Positions 6,901 through 12,035 of a DNA stretch of 12,035 nt are shown here, in pieces. Each line of letters starts with the position of its first letter. Position 1 is the first letter of the stretch. Source of the DNA: Candidatus Cloacimonadota bacterium (GTDB lineage Bacteria > Cloacimonadota > Cloacimonadia > Cloacimonadales > Cloacimonadaceae); NCBI GenBank assembly GCA_027318525.1, contig DAHVPA010000041.1, positions 1-12,035 of the forward strand, read 5' to 3'. The notes beneath the pieces are model-generated. The model was not told where the DNA came from, did no database searches, and worked only from the letters and a program-made list of their open reading frames with translations. A program made the translations under genes and the position numbers.

Positions 6901-7786
6901 TAAAGTCGTTAGGATCAAAAGAGCCGTCAGTTTCGCCGGTAACAAGGATGGGGATTTCCCGGAAGCCGGGACCGTTGTAGCTGATGCTTTGAGGCAGAGT
7001 CTCTCCTCCGGTTGTAAAAAGGCGGAAGGTGCGCGGGTCGATATCGTTTAGGGGCAATTGGTTGAGCAGGGCAGGAGTGATTTTGAACATGCCGTCCCTG
7101 TCTGTTTCTATCTTCACCCAGTTATCAGCCAGGCTGAAATCGGCAAAATTAATGGAGGAACGCTGGCTGCTGAGCCAGCTTTTAGCTTGGGCGGGATTGA
7201 TTGTTTGTTCTGCCACAAGGGAGGTTAGGTCGTCTGGAATAAGATTGGAGCGCTGATTTAGATTACCGTCAATCCTGATTGTAAATTCTAGCCTTGTATA
7301 GACAGAAAGAGTATTCTTGCCGTCATAAATAAAGGGATTAATCCTGATGGGAACAAAACTTAGATTGCGGAATTGCTGCACAGGCAATAAAAGGATGGGT
7401 TCTCTGCCGGGATTGGCATAAAGCTCTTCCTTAACCAGATAGCTATAGGCATCAGTCTCGCCATTACCAATGAGAGTTGGAACCGGCTGCAGACGTTTTT
7501 CCAGTCTTATGTCGCGAACAGCTCTTCCCGCGATGGTAAAGCTGATTTGTCCGTCCAAAGGGACAGCCACCTTGCATTCGTCAAAGGGCAGATTGGGAGC
7601 TCCGGATTCCGACGGCTTGCCCAAATCGCTGATGATGGTATTGAAATCCAGTTCTGTGCCAAGCTTCCAGCCCGGGTCTTCCCAGACAACACTGTAGGAG
7701 GACTCATTTATCTGTGTAACGCTGACTACGGCAGATAATAGGGTCAGCGCAGTCAGGATTAGCAGCGATAGGCAGAGCTTTTTCAT
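3929..7786 (-). CDS. porU: PorU-like gingipain-family (C25) cysteine peptidase / type IX secretion sortase homologue
   Basis: A 1285-aa secreted protein. It has a Sec signal peptide (MKK, then a hydrophobic stretch to about residue 22) and a long N-terminal beta-rich/propeptide region. The C25 domain spans about 575-945, with SDYF-like DDYFALFN, GRYPV (714-718), the catalytic His in YIGHGSFD (H821) and the catalytic Cys in LPLFVAASCD (C856). Next come FDSLAEK and ILGDPLLL (937-944). Residues about 1075-1183 (ILLYLDDTDFTDG, DSNGIN, GHSI, LSEGNHTLQL) match the C-terminal part of PorU proteins. A FlgD-like Ig domain follows (1196-1285: YPNP, IYTLRGRKIKTL, WDGRDEDGD, NNTYFIKI). PorU in Bacteroidota cleaves C-terminal sorting domains at the outer membrane; the same role here is inferred. 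The ATG overlaps the upstream stop as ATGA, with GGGGAG at 7794-7799 and 7 nt spacing. It is the last gene of the operon. A generic C25 protease is the alternative. Confidence 0.85.
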   Translation of the reverse strand: MKKLCLSLLILTALTLLSAVVSVTQINESSYSVVWEDPGWKLGTELDFNTIISDLGKPSESGAPNLPFDECKVAVPLDGQISFTIAGRAVRDIRLEKRLQPVPTLIGNGETDAYSYLVKEELYANPGREPILLLPVQQFRNLSFVPIRINPFIYDGKNTLSVYTRLEFTIRIDGNLNQRSNLIPDDLTSLVAEQTINPAQAKSWLSSQRSSINFADFSLADNWVKIETDRDGMFKITPALLNQLPLNDIDPRTFRLFTTGGETLPQSISYNGPGFREIPILVTGETDGSFDPNDFIVFYGRDRDGLEMNQSVGSNQNFNPYSKNVCYWLTFGGSFAGNPLRISLAGSSPLADTTVTTCPVTVRMEEEVHQRTPIGFEWFTGKLFGSSNAEYMYNIDLEDLDPTQPQTLSMLLKQEYLRNGSSTIHRVRLKVNGNQLLNSQNTVQEWSWVGLSPIIMTHTGNYFSAGNNSLGINILRTATDNLYLDYYQVACHKRLIKRSKQFFVNIPSALINQNVRYDFSGNSSGLHVFRVNAGITSYEVTELPTSGLTGGFSFTSNGNTNVKYVVAQESDYHVPASVQVLEPRNVASTTQSFDNIIITPEVFVQSANGLAAFYADKFNKRSKVVLLQDIFNQFNAGMPDPVAVRLFLEHCEASYTNPALTSVTLLGSGTIDWRNFSGISATKNKMIVFQKETSTTDDYFALFNTDQYPELAIGRYPVKNQSELDIMLSNLNSYVTEPTPGIWRNKLLFLADDEFNGATVGEFSHSEQLQETSDYINPSILIDKIFAIDYEVDEFQNKPQARDDMMQGINDGTLVWYYIGHGSFDTLGAEDYFKGSLDMGRFNNPGKLPLFVAASCDVAQFDSFSFDSLAEKVVLVDDAACIASIAATRECNGPSNVALLKQYYRYSLNLRNPIGYSLLNAKIVYTEYNSNDEKYNILGDPLLLITTPERDSTLTVTTAAKDGILNSRELVSLAGEFSAPALEGAASVLVFDSEIIKSMPTNSTYTFRGKSLFKGSATAADSRYSSAFVVPDDVTNGNSGLILAYLWDDVRKRDYVNYAANITYSDQAIAADNPDTPQILLYLDDTDFTDGAVVGTNPLLIAQISDSNGINLTDAPGHSILMILDYTVSTTNVTQFFSYNADSYTTGILNYELANLSEGNHTLQLIAFDNFNQPSVAAINFVVKKSKSFTVENFLPYPNPMKKAGWFTFDVSDAADVKIGIYTLRGRKIKTLTATATKGYNQIAWDGRDEDGDFLSNNTYFIKITARSLSGNNKAEKTEKLVIYH

Positions 7787-7917
7787 TCTTTTTCTCCCCG
7801 GGGTTTGAATAACCGGTTCAAAAGACTGATCAGACCATAGAACACAGCCATGAAGATAAAGATACCAAGCATGCCTTCAAACATAATGAGCAGAGATTGC
7901 TGGAATGCCGTTGTCAT
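7783..7917 (-). CDS. OadG-like single-span membrane microprotein
   Basis: A 44-aa protein with one membrane span: a short polar N-terminus (MTTAFQQS), the hydrophobic stretch LLIMFEGMLGIFIFMAVFYGLISLL, then a basic cytoplasmic tail (NRLFKPRGEKE). The pattern of a Glu-Gly-Met before the helix and LxxRLF after it resembles the gamma subunit (OadG) of Na+-pumping decarboxylases, which anchors the alpha and beta subunits. No oadA or oadB is in the window, so it may serve a decarboxylase encoded elsewhere or have another role. AAAGGA (7924-7929) stands 6 nt before the ATG, directly after the rlmH stop (13-nt gap). Its TGA overlaps the ATG of the C25 peptidase (ATGA), so the two are translationally coupled. 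OadG assignment is moderate; the existence of the gene is well supported by RBS, packing and composition. Confidence 0.72.
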   Translation of the reverse strand: MTTAFQQSLLIMFEGMLGIFIFMAVFYGLISLLNRLFKPRGEKE

Positions 7918-7930
7918 GATATTTCCTTTG

Positions 7931-8395
7931 TTAATAATGATATGTTTTGCCGTTGCAGATGGCGTAGGAGCGATAGATCTGTTCCATCAGGAGCAGTCTG
8001 ATCAGTTGATGGGGAAAAGTTAGGTCGGAACAGCTCAGGACAAAGTCTGCCCTGGTGCGGATTGATTCAGCTAGTCCATAAACGCCGCCGATTACAAAGA
8101 CAGCTTCAGTGTGGTCGAGGACTTCCTGCAGTCTGGCAGCAAGTGCGGGAGAAGTAAGCCGGTTGCCTTTTTCATCCAGAGCAATAACATAAGCGTCGGC
8201 AGGCAGGGCTTTCAGGAGAATCTGAGCCTCCTGATTTTTAACCTTTTCGATGCTGCCTTCGGTGGCGAGAGACGCGTCCTTAAGTTCCTGCCATTGCACC
8301 TGCCATTGTCTGTTCAGGCGCTTCTGATATTCAGCCAGACCCTGTTTAATCCAGGTTTCTCTGGTTTTACCGAGGCAGATGATGCGGATTGGCAT
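7931..8395 (-). CDS. rlmH: 23S rRNA (pseudouridine1915-N3)-methyltransferase RlmH
   Basis: A 154-aa SPOUT-class methyltransferase that methylates pseudouridine 1915 in helix 69 of 23S rRNA on the assembled 70S ribosome, using S-adenosylmethionine. Length and motifs fit the family: ALDEKG (72-77), the SAM-binding IGGVYGL (102-108; the family more often has GGPxG or GGSxG), LSCSDLTFPHQLIRLLLMEQ (120-139) and the C-terminal YHY (152-154). The ATG lies 6 nt after the stop of the Ptb-like gene, and no convincing Shine-Dalgarno is present in the short gap. Initiation by reinitiation or coupling is therefore likely. It is the fifth gene of the leftward operon. Confidence 0.96.
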   Translation of the reverse strand: MPIRIICLGKTRETWIKQGLAEYQKRLNRQWQVQWQELKDASLATEGSIEKVKNQEAQILLKALPADAYVIALDEKGNRLTSPALAARLQEVLDHTEAVFVIGGVYGLAESIRTRADFVLSCSDLTFPHQLIRLLLMEQIYRSYAICNGKTYHY

Positions 8396-8401
8396 GCAAA
8401 T

Positions 8402-9295
8402 CTACATACACATGAGCGCCATGGCAATGCAGAGCATTTTGGTCTCCCCTTCATCTGCCCTGGAGGGGATGAGGATGGGGACCTTGGTGCCCATGACCAC
8501 ATGCGCTATGCGGTAATGGCAATAGTAAACGAGCATTTTGCCGAAGATATTGCCGGATTCGATATTGGGGAAAATCAGAATATCGGCTTTTCCGGCGACT
8601 GGGGAGACAATACCTTTGATTCTGGCAGCTTCTTCATCCACTGCATTGTCAAATGCCAGCGGACCTTCAATCGTGCAGCCTGATATCTGTCCCCGTTTAT
8701 TCATGATGGAGATGAGTGCTGCGTCCACAGTGGAAGGCATTTTGGGATTCACTGCTTCCACAGCGGAAAGCAAAGCCACTTTGGGGTTTGCAATGCCAAA
8801 GGCGTGAGCTACGGGAACCGCATTTTTGATGATGGCGATTTTCTCATTCAGTTCTGGCAGGATATTGATTCCACCGTCGCTCATAAACTTTATGCCTTCA
8901 GGATGTTCGTAGGCAAATACATCGGAGATAACGTCGCTGACCCTTAGTCCTTTGTCCTTATCCAGAACTGCTTTGAGCAGGACAGCGGTGTCGGTTTTAC
9001 CTTTCAGGATGACATGACCTTTACCCTGATGTACCAGTTCTACAGCAATTTGGGCTGCTTTGGCAAGATCGCTGCCGCAATCTATGATTTCAAATTTATC
9101 TGCCAGGTCGGGAGCTGATTCCGCCAGCATTTTGTTTATCAATTCGGCGTTTCCCACCAGGATGCTGTCTGCCATACCTTCTCTGTATGCCAGGATTGCC
9201 GCGTCCAGGGATGATTCGGATTGGGCTGCCGCTACAATCACTTTTTTGCGTGGTTTGGCTTTTACTGCCTGCAGCATTTCATCGAAATTCTTCAT
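8402..9295 (-). CDS. ptb: Phosphate butyryltransferase-type acyltransferase (Pta/Ptb family)
   Basis: A 297-aa cytoplasmic enzyme of the phosphate acetyl/butyryltransferase family (PF01515). It exchanges CoA and phosphate on an acyl group: acyl-CoA + Pi gives acyl-phosphate + CoA, feeding substrate-level phosphorylation with an acyl kinase. The length matches Ptb rather than the longer multidomain Pta. Motifs seen are KGKTDTAVLLKAVLD (98-112), SDGGIN (139-144), PKVALLSAVEAVNPKMPST (171-189), GPLAFDNA (211-218), KADILIFPNIESGN (236-249) and PSRADEGETK (277-286). The chain length of the substrate is not decided by these motifs. GGGAG (9302-9306) lies 6 nt before the ATG, and the gap from the sigma factor gene is 20 nt. 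No kinase partner (buk or ack) is adjacent. The acylphosphatase encoded first in the same operon acts on the same class of product. Confidence 0.9.
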   Translation of the reverse strand: MKNFDEMLQAVKAKPRKKVIVAAAQSESSLDAAILAYREGMADSILVGNAELINKMLAESAPDLADKFEIIDCGSDLAKAAQIAVELVHQGKGHVILKGKTDTAVLLKAVLDKDKGLRVSDVISDVFAYEHPEGIKFMSDGGINILPELNEKIAIIKNAVPVAHAFGIANPKVALLSAVEAVNPKMPSTVDAALISIMNKRGQISGCTIEGPLAFDNAVDEEAARIKGIVSPVAGKADILIFPNIESGNIFGKMLVYYCHYRIAHVVMGTKVPILIPSRADEGETKMLCIAMALMCM

Positions 9296-9315
9296 ATTGG
9301 TCTCCCGTCTGACTC

Positions 9316-10206
9316 TTAATTGCTGTATTTTTCAATAAAGTTATCAACCAGCTTCTCTTCTTCCGGTTGCAGCCCTTCCAGTATCTTTTTCAGAGCTTCT
9401 TTCTGGATTTGGCGCACCCGTTCCCGGGATAGTCCCATCTTTTCTGCTATCTGGGCGAAGTTGCGGGCTTTCTGCTGTTTGTTGATGCCGTAATAGGTGC
9501 GGATTATCTCAGCTTCGCGCGTGTCGAGGTTATCTATGGCATTGCGCAGTTTTTTGAGGATACGTTCCCTGTAATACATGCTCTGAGGGTCCACTGTATC
9601 CTTGTCTTCCAGGTTATCGCCGATATTGATTTCCTGGTTGCCGGAGGTGCTGATCATCTCGTCTATAGAGACAGTGTCTATGATGTTACCTCTCAACTGG
9701 TCAATCATTTTAGGGTCAAGTTCCATCAGTTTGCCCAGTTCGTCGTCGCTCGGGGTATGTCCGGTTTCAGTATATTTCTTGTCGGAAACAGCCTTCAGTT
9801 TGTTGGATTGGCTGGTTTTACCCAGTGGGACGCGTATCATCGAGTTCTTTTCTGAAATGGCAAGCATGATTCTCTGCTTAATCCACCAGATGGCATAAGA
9901 AATGAGTTTTATATCCTTTTCAGGGTCGAATTTCTCAATGGCTTTGATGAGTCCGATATTGCCTTCGCTGATTAGCTCCAGCAGGGTAAGCCCCCGGTTC
10001 TGATAGCGGGTGGCGATTTTGACTACAAACTTGAGGTTGGATTGAATCAGCCGGTTGAGTGCATCCTTGTCACCATTATGGGCTTTGACTGCCAATTCCT
10101 GTTCCAGTTCACGCGGCAGGGCTTTGTATTGGGAGATTTCATACAGATAGTTTTGCAGACCTTTGTCAGAAAAGACTGATTCTTTCTTTTTCGCCTTCAA
10201 GACCAT
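9316..10206 (-). CDS. RpoD/SigA-type sigma-70 factor, short form without region 1.1
   Basis: A 296-aa RNA polymerase sigma factor. Region 1.2 spans about 13-45 (LQNYLYEISQYKALPRELE), and region 2 about 50-125 (NLKFVVKIATRYQNRG, LISEGNIGLIKAIEKFD and the -10-binding helix ISYAIWWIKQRIMLAISEKN). Region 3 spans about 126-205 and region 4 about 212-278, with the -35-binding helix-turn-helix FAQIAEKMGLSRERVRQIQKEALKKI (250-275). Region 1.1 is absent, as in the ~287-aa primary sigma factors of Bacteroidota, so it could be either the housekeeping factor or a group-2 factor. In region 2 the usual RG before KFSTYA reads KDIKLISYA. AGGCGG (10214-10219) lies 7 nt before the ATG, in a 12-nt gap after the LysM/M23 gene. 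Confidence 0.93.
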   Translation of the reverse strand: MVLKAKKKESVFSDKGLQNYLYEISQYKALPRELEQELAVKAHNGDKDALNRLIQSNLKFVVKIATRYQNRGLTLLELISEGNIGLIKAIEKFDPEKDIKLISYAIWWIKQRIMLAISEKNSMIRVPLGKTSQSNKLKAVSDKKYTETGHTPSDDELGKLMELDPKMIDQLRGNIIDTVSIDEMISTSGNQEINIGDNLEDKDTVDPQSMYYRERILKKLRNAIDNLDTREAEIIRTYYGINKQQKARNFAQIAEKMGLSRERVRQIQKEALKKILEGLQPEEEKLVDNFIEKYSN

Positions 10207-10218
10207 CTGTCTGCCGCC

Positions 10219-11457
10219 TTACTTGCCCAGAGGCAACACCTTGCGCGGGTTAATTGCTTTACCCTTGATGCGGTATTCGAAATGGCAATGCGAACAGGTG
10301 GCATTGCCGGTGGAACCAACAGTGGCTATGACCTGACCCTGCTTGACTGTTTCGCCTACGCTGACCAGGTTCTTTTCATTGTGGGCATAGACGGTCATGA
10401 CGAAGTCAGGATGCTCGATGACGACAACGTTGCCATAATTGCCCTGCAATCCGGAATAGACCACTGTGCCATCCAAAACTGCATAAATCGGGATTCCGGC
10501 AGGAGAACCCAAGTCTATTCCCTTGTGCGGTCTGCCATTGCGGATGCCGTATTCGGAAAGGACTTTGCCATCGATGGGCATAATCAGGTCGCTCCTGATT
10601 TTGCTTTTGGCTTTGAGGTCTTCCTCGGTCACCAAAGGAGTTACTTTTTCCGGCTTGGGTTTGCCTTTGGGAGCTGTGATATAAAGCTTTTGCCCCACCT
10701 TCAAAGCATTGGAGCTGAGGTTGTTGAGCCGTTTCAGCTCTTCCACCGTCATATTGTTTTCCCGGGCTATTTTAAAGAGCGTATCCTTGCGCTGCACAAT
10801 ATATACTTTTTCAATCAGGACTGAATCCGGACCGGCAGACAGGGTTTGATCAGGTCCCGGGGTCGGGGTGGTAACTGTGGCGGGCGCAGGAACGGTTGTA
10901 GTAGAAGCAAAGGCGGAAGGGTCTTTGATAATCAGGACCTGCCCCGGTTTTATCATCACATGCTCATCGGCAAAACCATTGTAGGCAAGCAGTTCCTTAA
11001 TTGTAATGCCGGCATTGAGAGATATCCTGTAGAGGTTTTCCTTGGCTTTGACAGTGTGCAGGTAATCCTGGGGCAAAGCTGCCGGATTGACCTTTTTCAG
11101 TGTTTCAGACGCAGGCGGAGTTCCGCTGTCTGTGGTTGATGTATCGGCAGGGGTAATGACCTGTTCAGGTGGTTTGGGAGGTGTTTCTTTGGGTTTCTTT
11201 TCTTTTTTGGGGGTAGGTTTGGTTTCTTTTTTAAGAGGTTTGATTTTCAGGTTTTGACCGATGGAAAGCCTGCTGCCCGACAGGCTGTTCAGCTTCTTGA
11301 TTTCATTGACGGTCACGCCATACCGCTTGCTGAGGTCATACAGAGTATCACCTTTGCGCACTTTGTGAGTCTGATACTTGACGGCGGCTCCGAGTCCGGA
11401 GACTCCCATCAGGCATACGACAAAGGCTATCAGGACTATTGTTTTTATTCTATGCAA
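10219..11457 (-). CDS. LysM-repeat M23 peptidase (LytM/NlpD-like murein hydrolase)
   Basis: A 412-aa exported or membrane-anchored cell-wall protein. It has a signal/anchor helix (MHRIKTIVLIAFVVCLM), three LysM peptidoglycan-binding domains (about 31-72, 134-177, 219-260) joined by Pro/Lys/Thr-rich linkers, and a C-terminal M23 domain (about 290-410). Zinc-site residues are intact: H311 and D315 (PHKGIDLG), H359 (VYAHNE) and H390/H392 (SHCHFEY), so it is probably an active endopeptidase rather than an EnvC/NlpD-type inactive regulator. I place the start at the TTG at 11457: GAGGA (11466-11470) lies 8 nt upstream, and the N-terminus becomes a clean signal sequence. The longer reading to a TTG at 11499 would overlap the acylphosphatase by 50 nt and add 14 polar residues. 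The chosen start overlaps the acylphosphatase stop as TTGCATAG. Confidence 0.9.
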   Translation of the reverse strand: MHRIKTIVLIAFVVCLMGVSGLGAAVKYQTHKVRKGDTLYDLSKRYGVTVNEIKKLNSLSGSRLSIGQNLKIKPLKKETKPTPKKEKKPKETPPKPPEQVITPADTSTTDSGTPPASETLKKVNPAALPQDYLHTVKAKENLYRISLNAGITIKELLAYNGFADEHVMIKPGQVLIIKDPSAFASTTTVPAPATVTTPTPGPDQTLSAGPDSVLIEKVYIVQRKDTLFKIARENNMTVEELKRLNNLSSNALKVGQKLYITAPKGKPKPEKVTPLVTEEDLKAKSKIRSDLIMPIDGKVLSEYGIRNGRPHKGIDLGSPAGIPIYAVLDGTVVYSGLQGNYGNVVVIEHPDFVMTVYAHNEKNLVSVGETVKQGQVIATVGSTGNATCSHCHFEYRIKGKAINPRKVLPLGK

Positions 11458-11719
11458 TGAAAAATTCCTCGTATTCTGAATATTGCGCCAGCTCGTCAAC
11501 GGTCAGCCGGCTGACCTGTGCAAATCGATTGCCCTGCCTGATTTCGCTTACAAACATATCCAAGCGGTCTCTTTGCCCCGACGCAATAATCAAAACTGAG
11601 CCATCCGGACGATTCTGCACATATCCCTTGAGATCGTACCGGTTGGCGCAATTCTGAATGTAGCGGCGAAAACCGACGCCCTGAACCCTGCCGTAAGCAC
11701 TTATTTCCAAAGCAGGCAT
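11450..11719 (-). CDS. acyP: Acylphosphatase
   Basis: An 89-aa enzyme that hydrolyses carboxyl-phosphate bonds of acyl phosphates such as acetyl or carbamoyl phosphate. The signature YGRVQGVGFRRYIQ (9-22) holds the phosphate-binding loop and catalytic R18, and GYVQNRPDGSV (32-42) holds catalytic N36. The reading frame stays open upstream to an ATG at 11767, but the family is about 90 residues and begins just before the first beta strand. The ATG at 11719 (MPALEISAYGRVQG) is therefore preferred, with GGGGGA at 11730-11735 as a slightly distant ribosome site. It is the first gene of the leftward operon, and its TAG overlaps the TTG start of the LysM/M23 gene. Confidence 0.93.
   Translation of the reverse strand: MPALEISAYGRVQGVGFRRYIQNCANRYDLKGYVQNRPDGSVLIIASGQRDRLDMFVSEIRQGNRFAQVSRLTVDELAQYSEYEEFFIA
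11466..11470 (-). promoter_or_regulatory. Ribosome binding site deciding the LysM/M23 start
   Basis: GAGGA on the minus strand, inside the end of acyP, stands 8 nt before the TTG at 11457. No comparable site precedes the TTG at 11499. Confidence 0.6.
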
Positions 11720-11761
11720 CACTCTCTGTCCCCCATCTATTGCACAATTTGTTCCATCCCT

Positions 11762-11802
11762 CCCCACTCTGGGGATAACTCTATCCCTGACAGCAGGATA
11801 GA
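11762..11802 (-). other. Short hairpins in the operon 5' leader
   Basis: Two inverted repeats lie between the promoter and acyP: CCCC/GGGG around ACTCT (11762-11774), and TCTATCC/GGATAGA (11780-11786, 11796-11802) with a 9-nt loop. They fall within a leader of about 130 nt. No T-run follows on the minus strand, so an attenuator is not evident. Confidence 0.4.
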
Positions 11803-11856
11803 TTGTTACACACGCAAGCTAAAGATAGAAATCACGGCTTTATTTTCAACCTAGCA

Positions 11857-11885
11857 TTCATATTCAAAGCTTTGATATTTGTCAA
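11857..11885 (-). promoter_or_regulatory. Promoter of the seven-gene leftward operon
   Basis: On the minus strand TTGACA (11885-11880) is followed, after exactly 17 nt, by TATGAA (11862-11857). This is a near-consensus sigma-70 promoter in an AT-rich region, and would start transcription near 11850. The spacer contains the perfect 12-bp palindrome TCAAAGCTTTGA (11864-11875), a possible operator. Confidence 0.7.
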
Positions 11886-12035
11886 GAAAGTTTCTCCTCC
11901 GTCCTGACATTTTCCATATTTATATTACATCTGCTCAACCGATTACCTGCATATTTCCTCTCTGCCGGCAGCAGCTTCAAGTCATCCTCTTTTGCTGCGA
12001 GGGGTCAGCGAGGGGTTATCGAGGGCTTTCCCCAC
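11886..12035. repeat. Intergenic end of window with G/C-run repeat copy B
   Basis: Bases 11886-11997 hold nothing recognisable. From 11998 to the window end, CGAGGGGTC-type units repeat at roughly 11-12 nt and end in GGGCTTTCCCCAC. The segment 12012-12027 is the exact reverse complement of 3813-3828. The element may continue beyond the window. Confidence 0.55.

Noticed and set aside
4061..7738. Many plus-strand frames of 60-110 codons across the C25 peptidase gene
   Set aside because: The minus-strand protein has recognisable domains throughout. The plus-strand frames show no motifs or start signals.
11770..11778. DnaA-box-like TTATCCCCA on the minus strand near acyP
   Set aside because: A single near-match without clustered boxes, an AT-rich unwinding region next to them or dnaA/dnaN genes is no evidence for an origin.
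1..12035. CRISPR arrays, tRNA or rRNA genes
   Set aside because: No regularly spaced direct repeats, cloverleaf-like segments or conserved rRNA stretches were seen on either strand by eye.

Overview
The window looks like chromosomal DNA from an anaerobic member of the FCB group, most likely Cloacimonadota (Cloacimonetes). This is inferred from the mix of genes: a PorU-like C25 peptidase with a FlgD-type C-terminal domain, a short (296 aa) sigma-70 factor without region 1.1, a phosphate-butyryltransferase-type enzyme, a minimal OadG-like membrane peptide and ArsB/NhaD-type permeases. No 16S or other taxonomic marker is present, so the assignment is tentative.

Left half (1-3620, + strand). The window opens inside an ArsB/NhaD-superfamily permease gene. 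A complete tandem paralogue follows after 40 nt. Next comes a small accessory island: two near-identical zinc-ribbon microproteins (59 and 62 aa) flank a 199-aa putative zincin (HELGH). Each zinc-ribbon gene is a self-contained cassette with a TTGACA-type upstream element, a conserved structured leader, an AAGGAG site, the CDS and an intrinsic terminator. The leader hairpin keeps perfect pairing between the copies although three base pairs differ, and a conserved upstream box can pair with the hairpin loop. This is the strongest candidate here for an undescribed regulatory element.

Middle (3620-3928). The intergenic stretch holds a G/C-run repeat that recurs at the right end of the window, and the terminator of the leftward operon.

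Right half (3929-11900, - strand). Seven tightly packed genes read leftward from one good sigma-70-type promoter (11857-11885): acylphosphatase, a LysM/M23 cell-wall peptidase, a sigma factor, a Ptb-like acyltransferase, RlmH, an OadG-like 44-aa membrane protein and the PorU-like C25 peptidase. Adjacent genes are at most about 20 nt apart, and two junctions overlap (TTGCATAG and ATGA). The operon mixes housekeeping functions (rRNA modification, transcription, acyl-phosphate metabolism) with envelope functions (wall remodelling, surface-protein processing). The two halves converge between 3618 and 3872.
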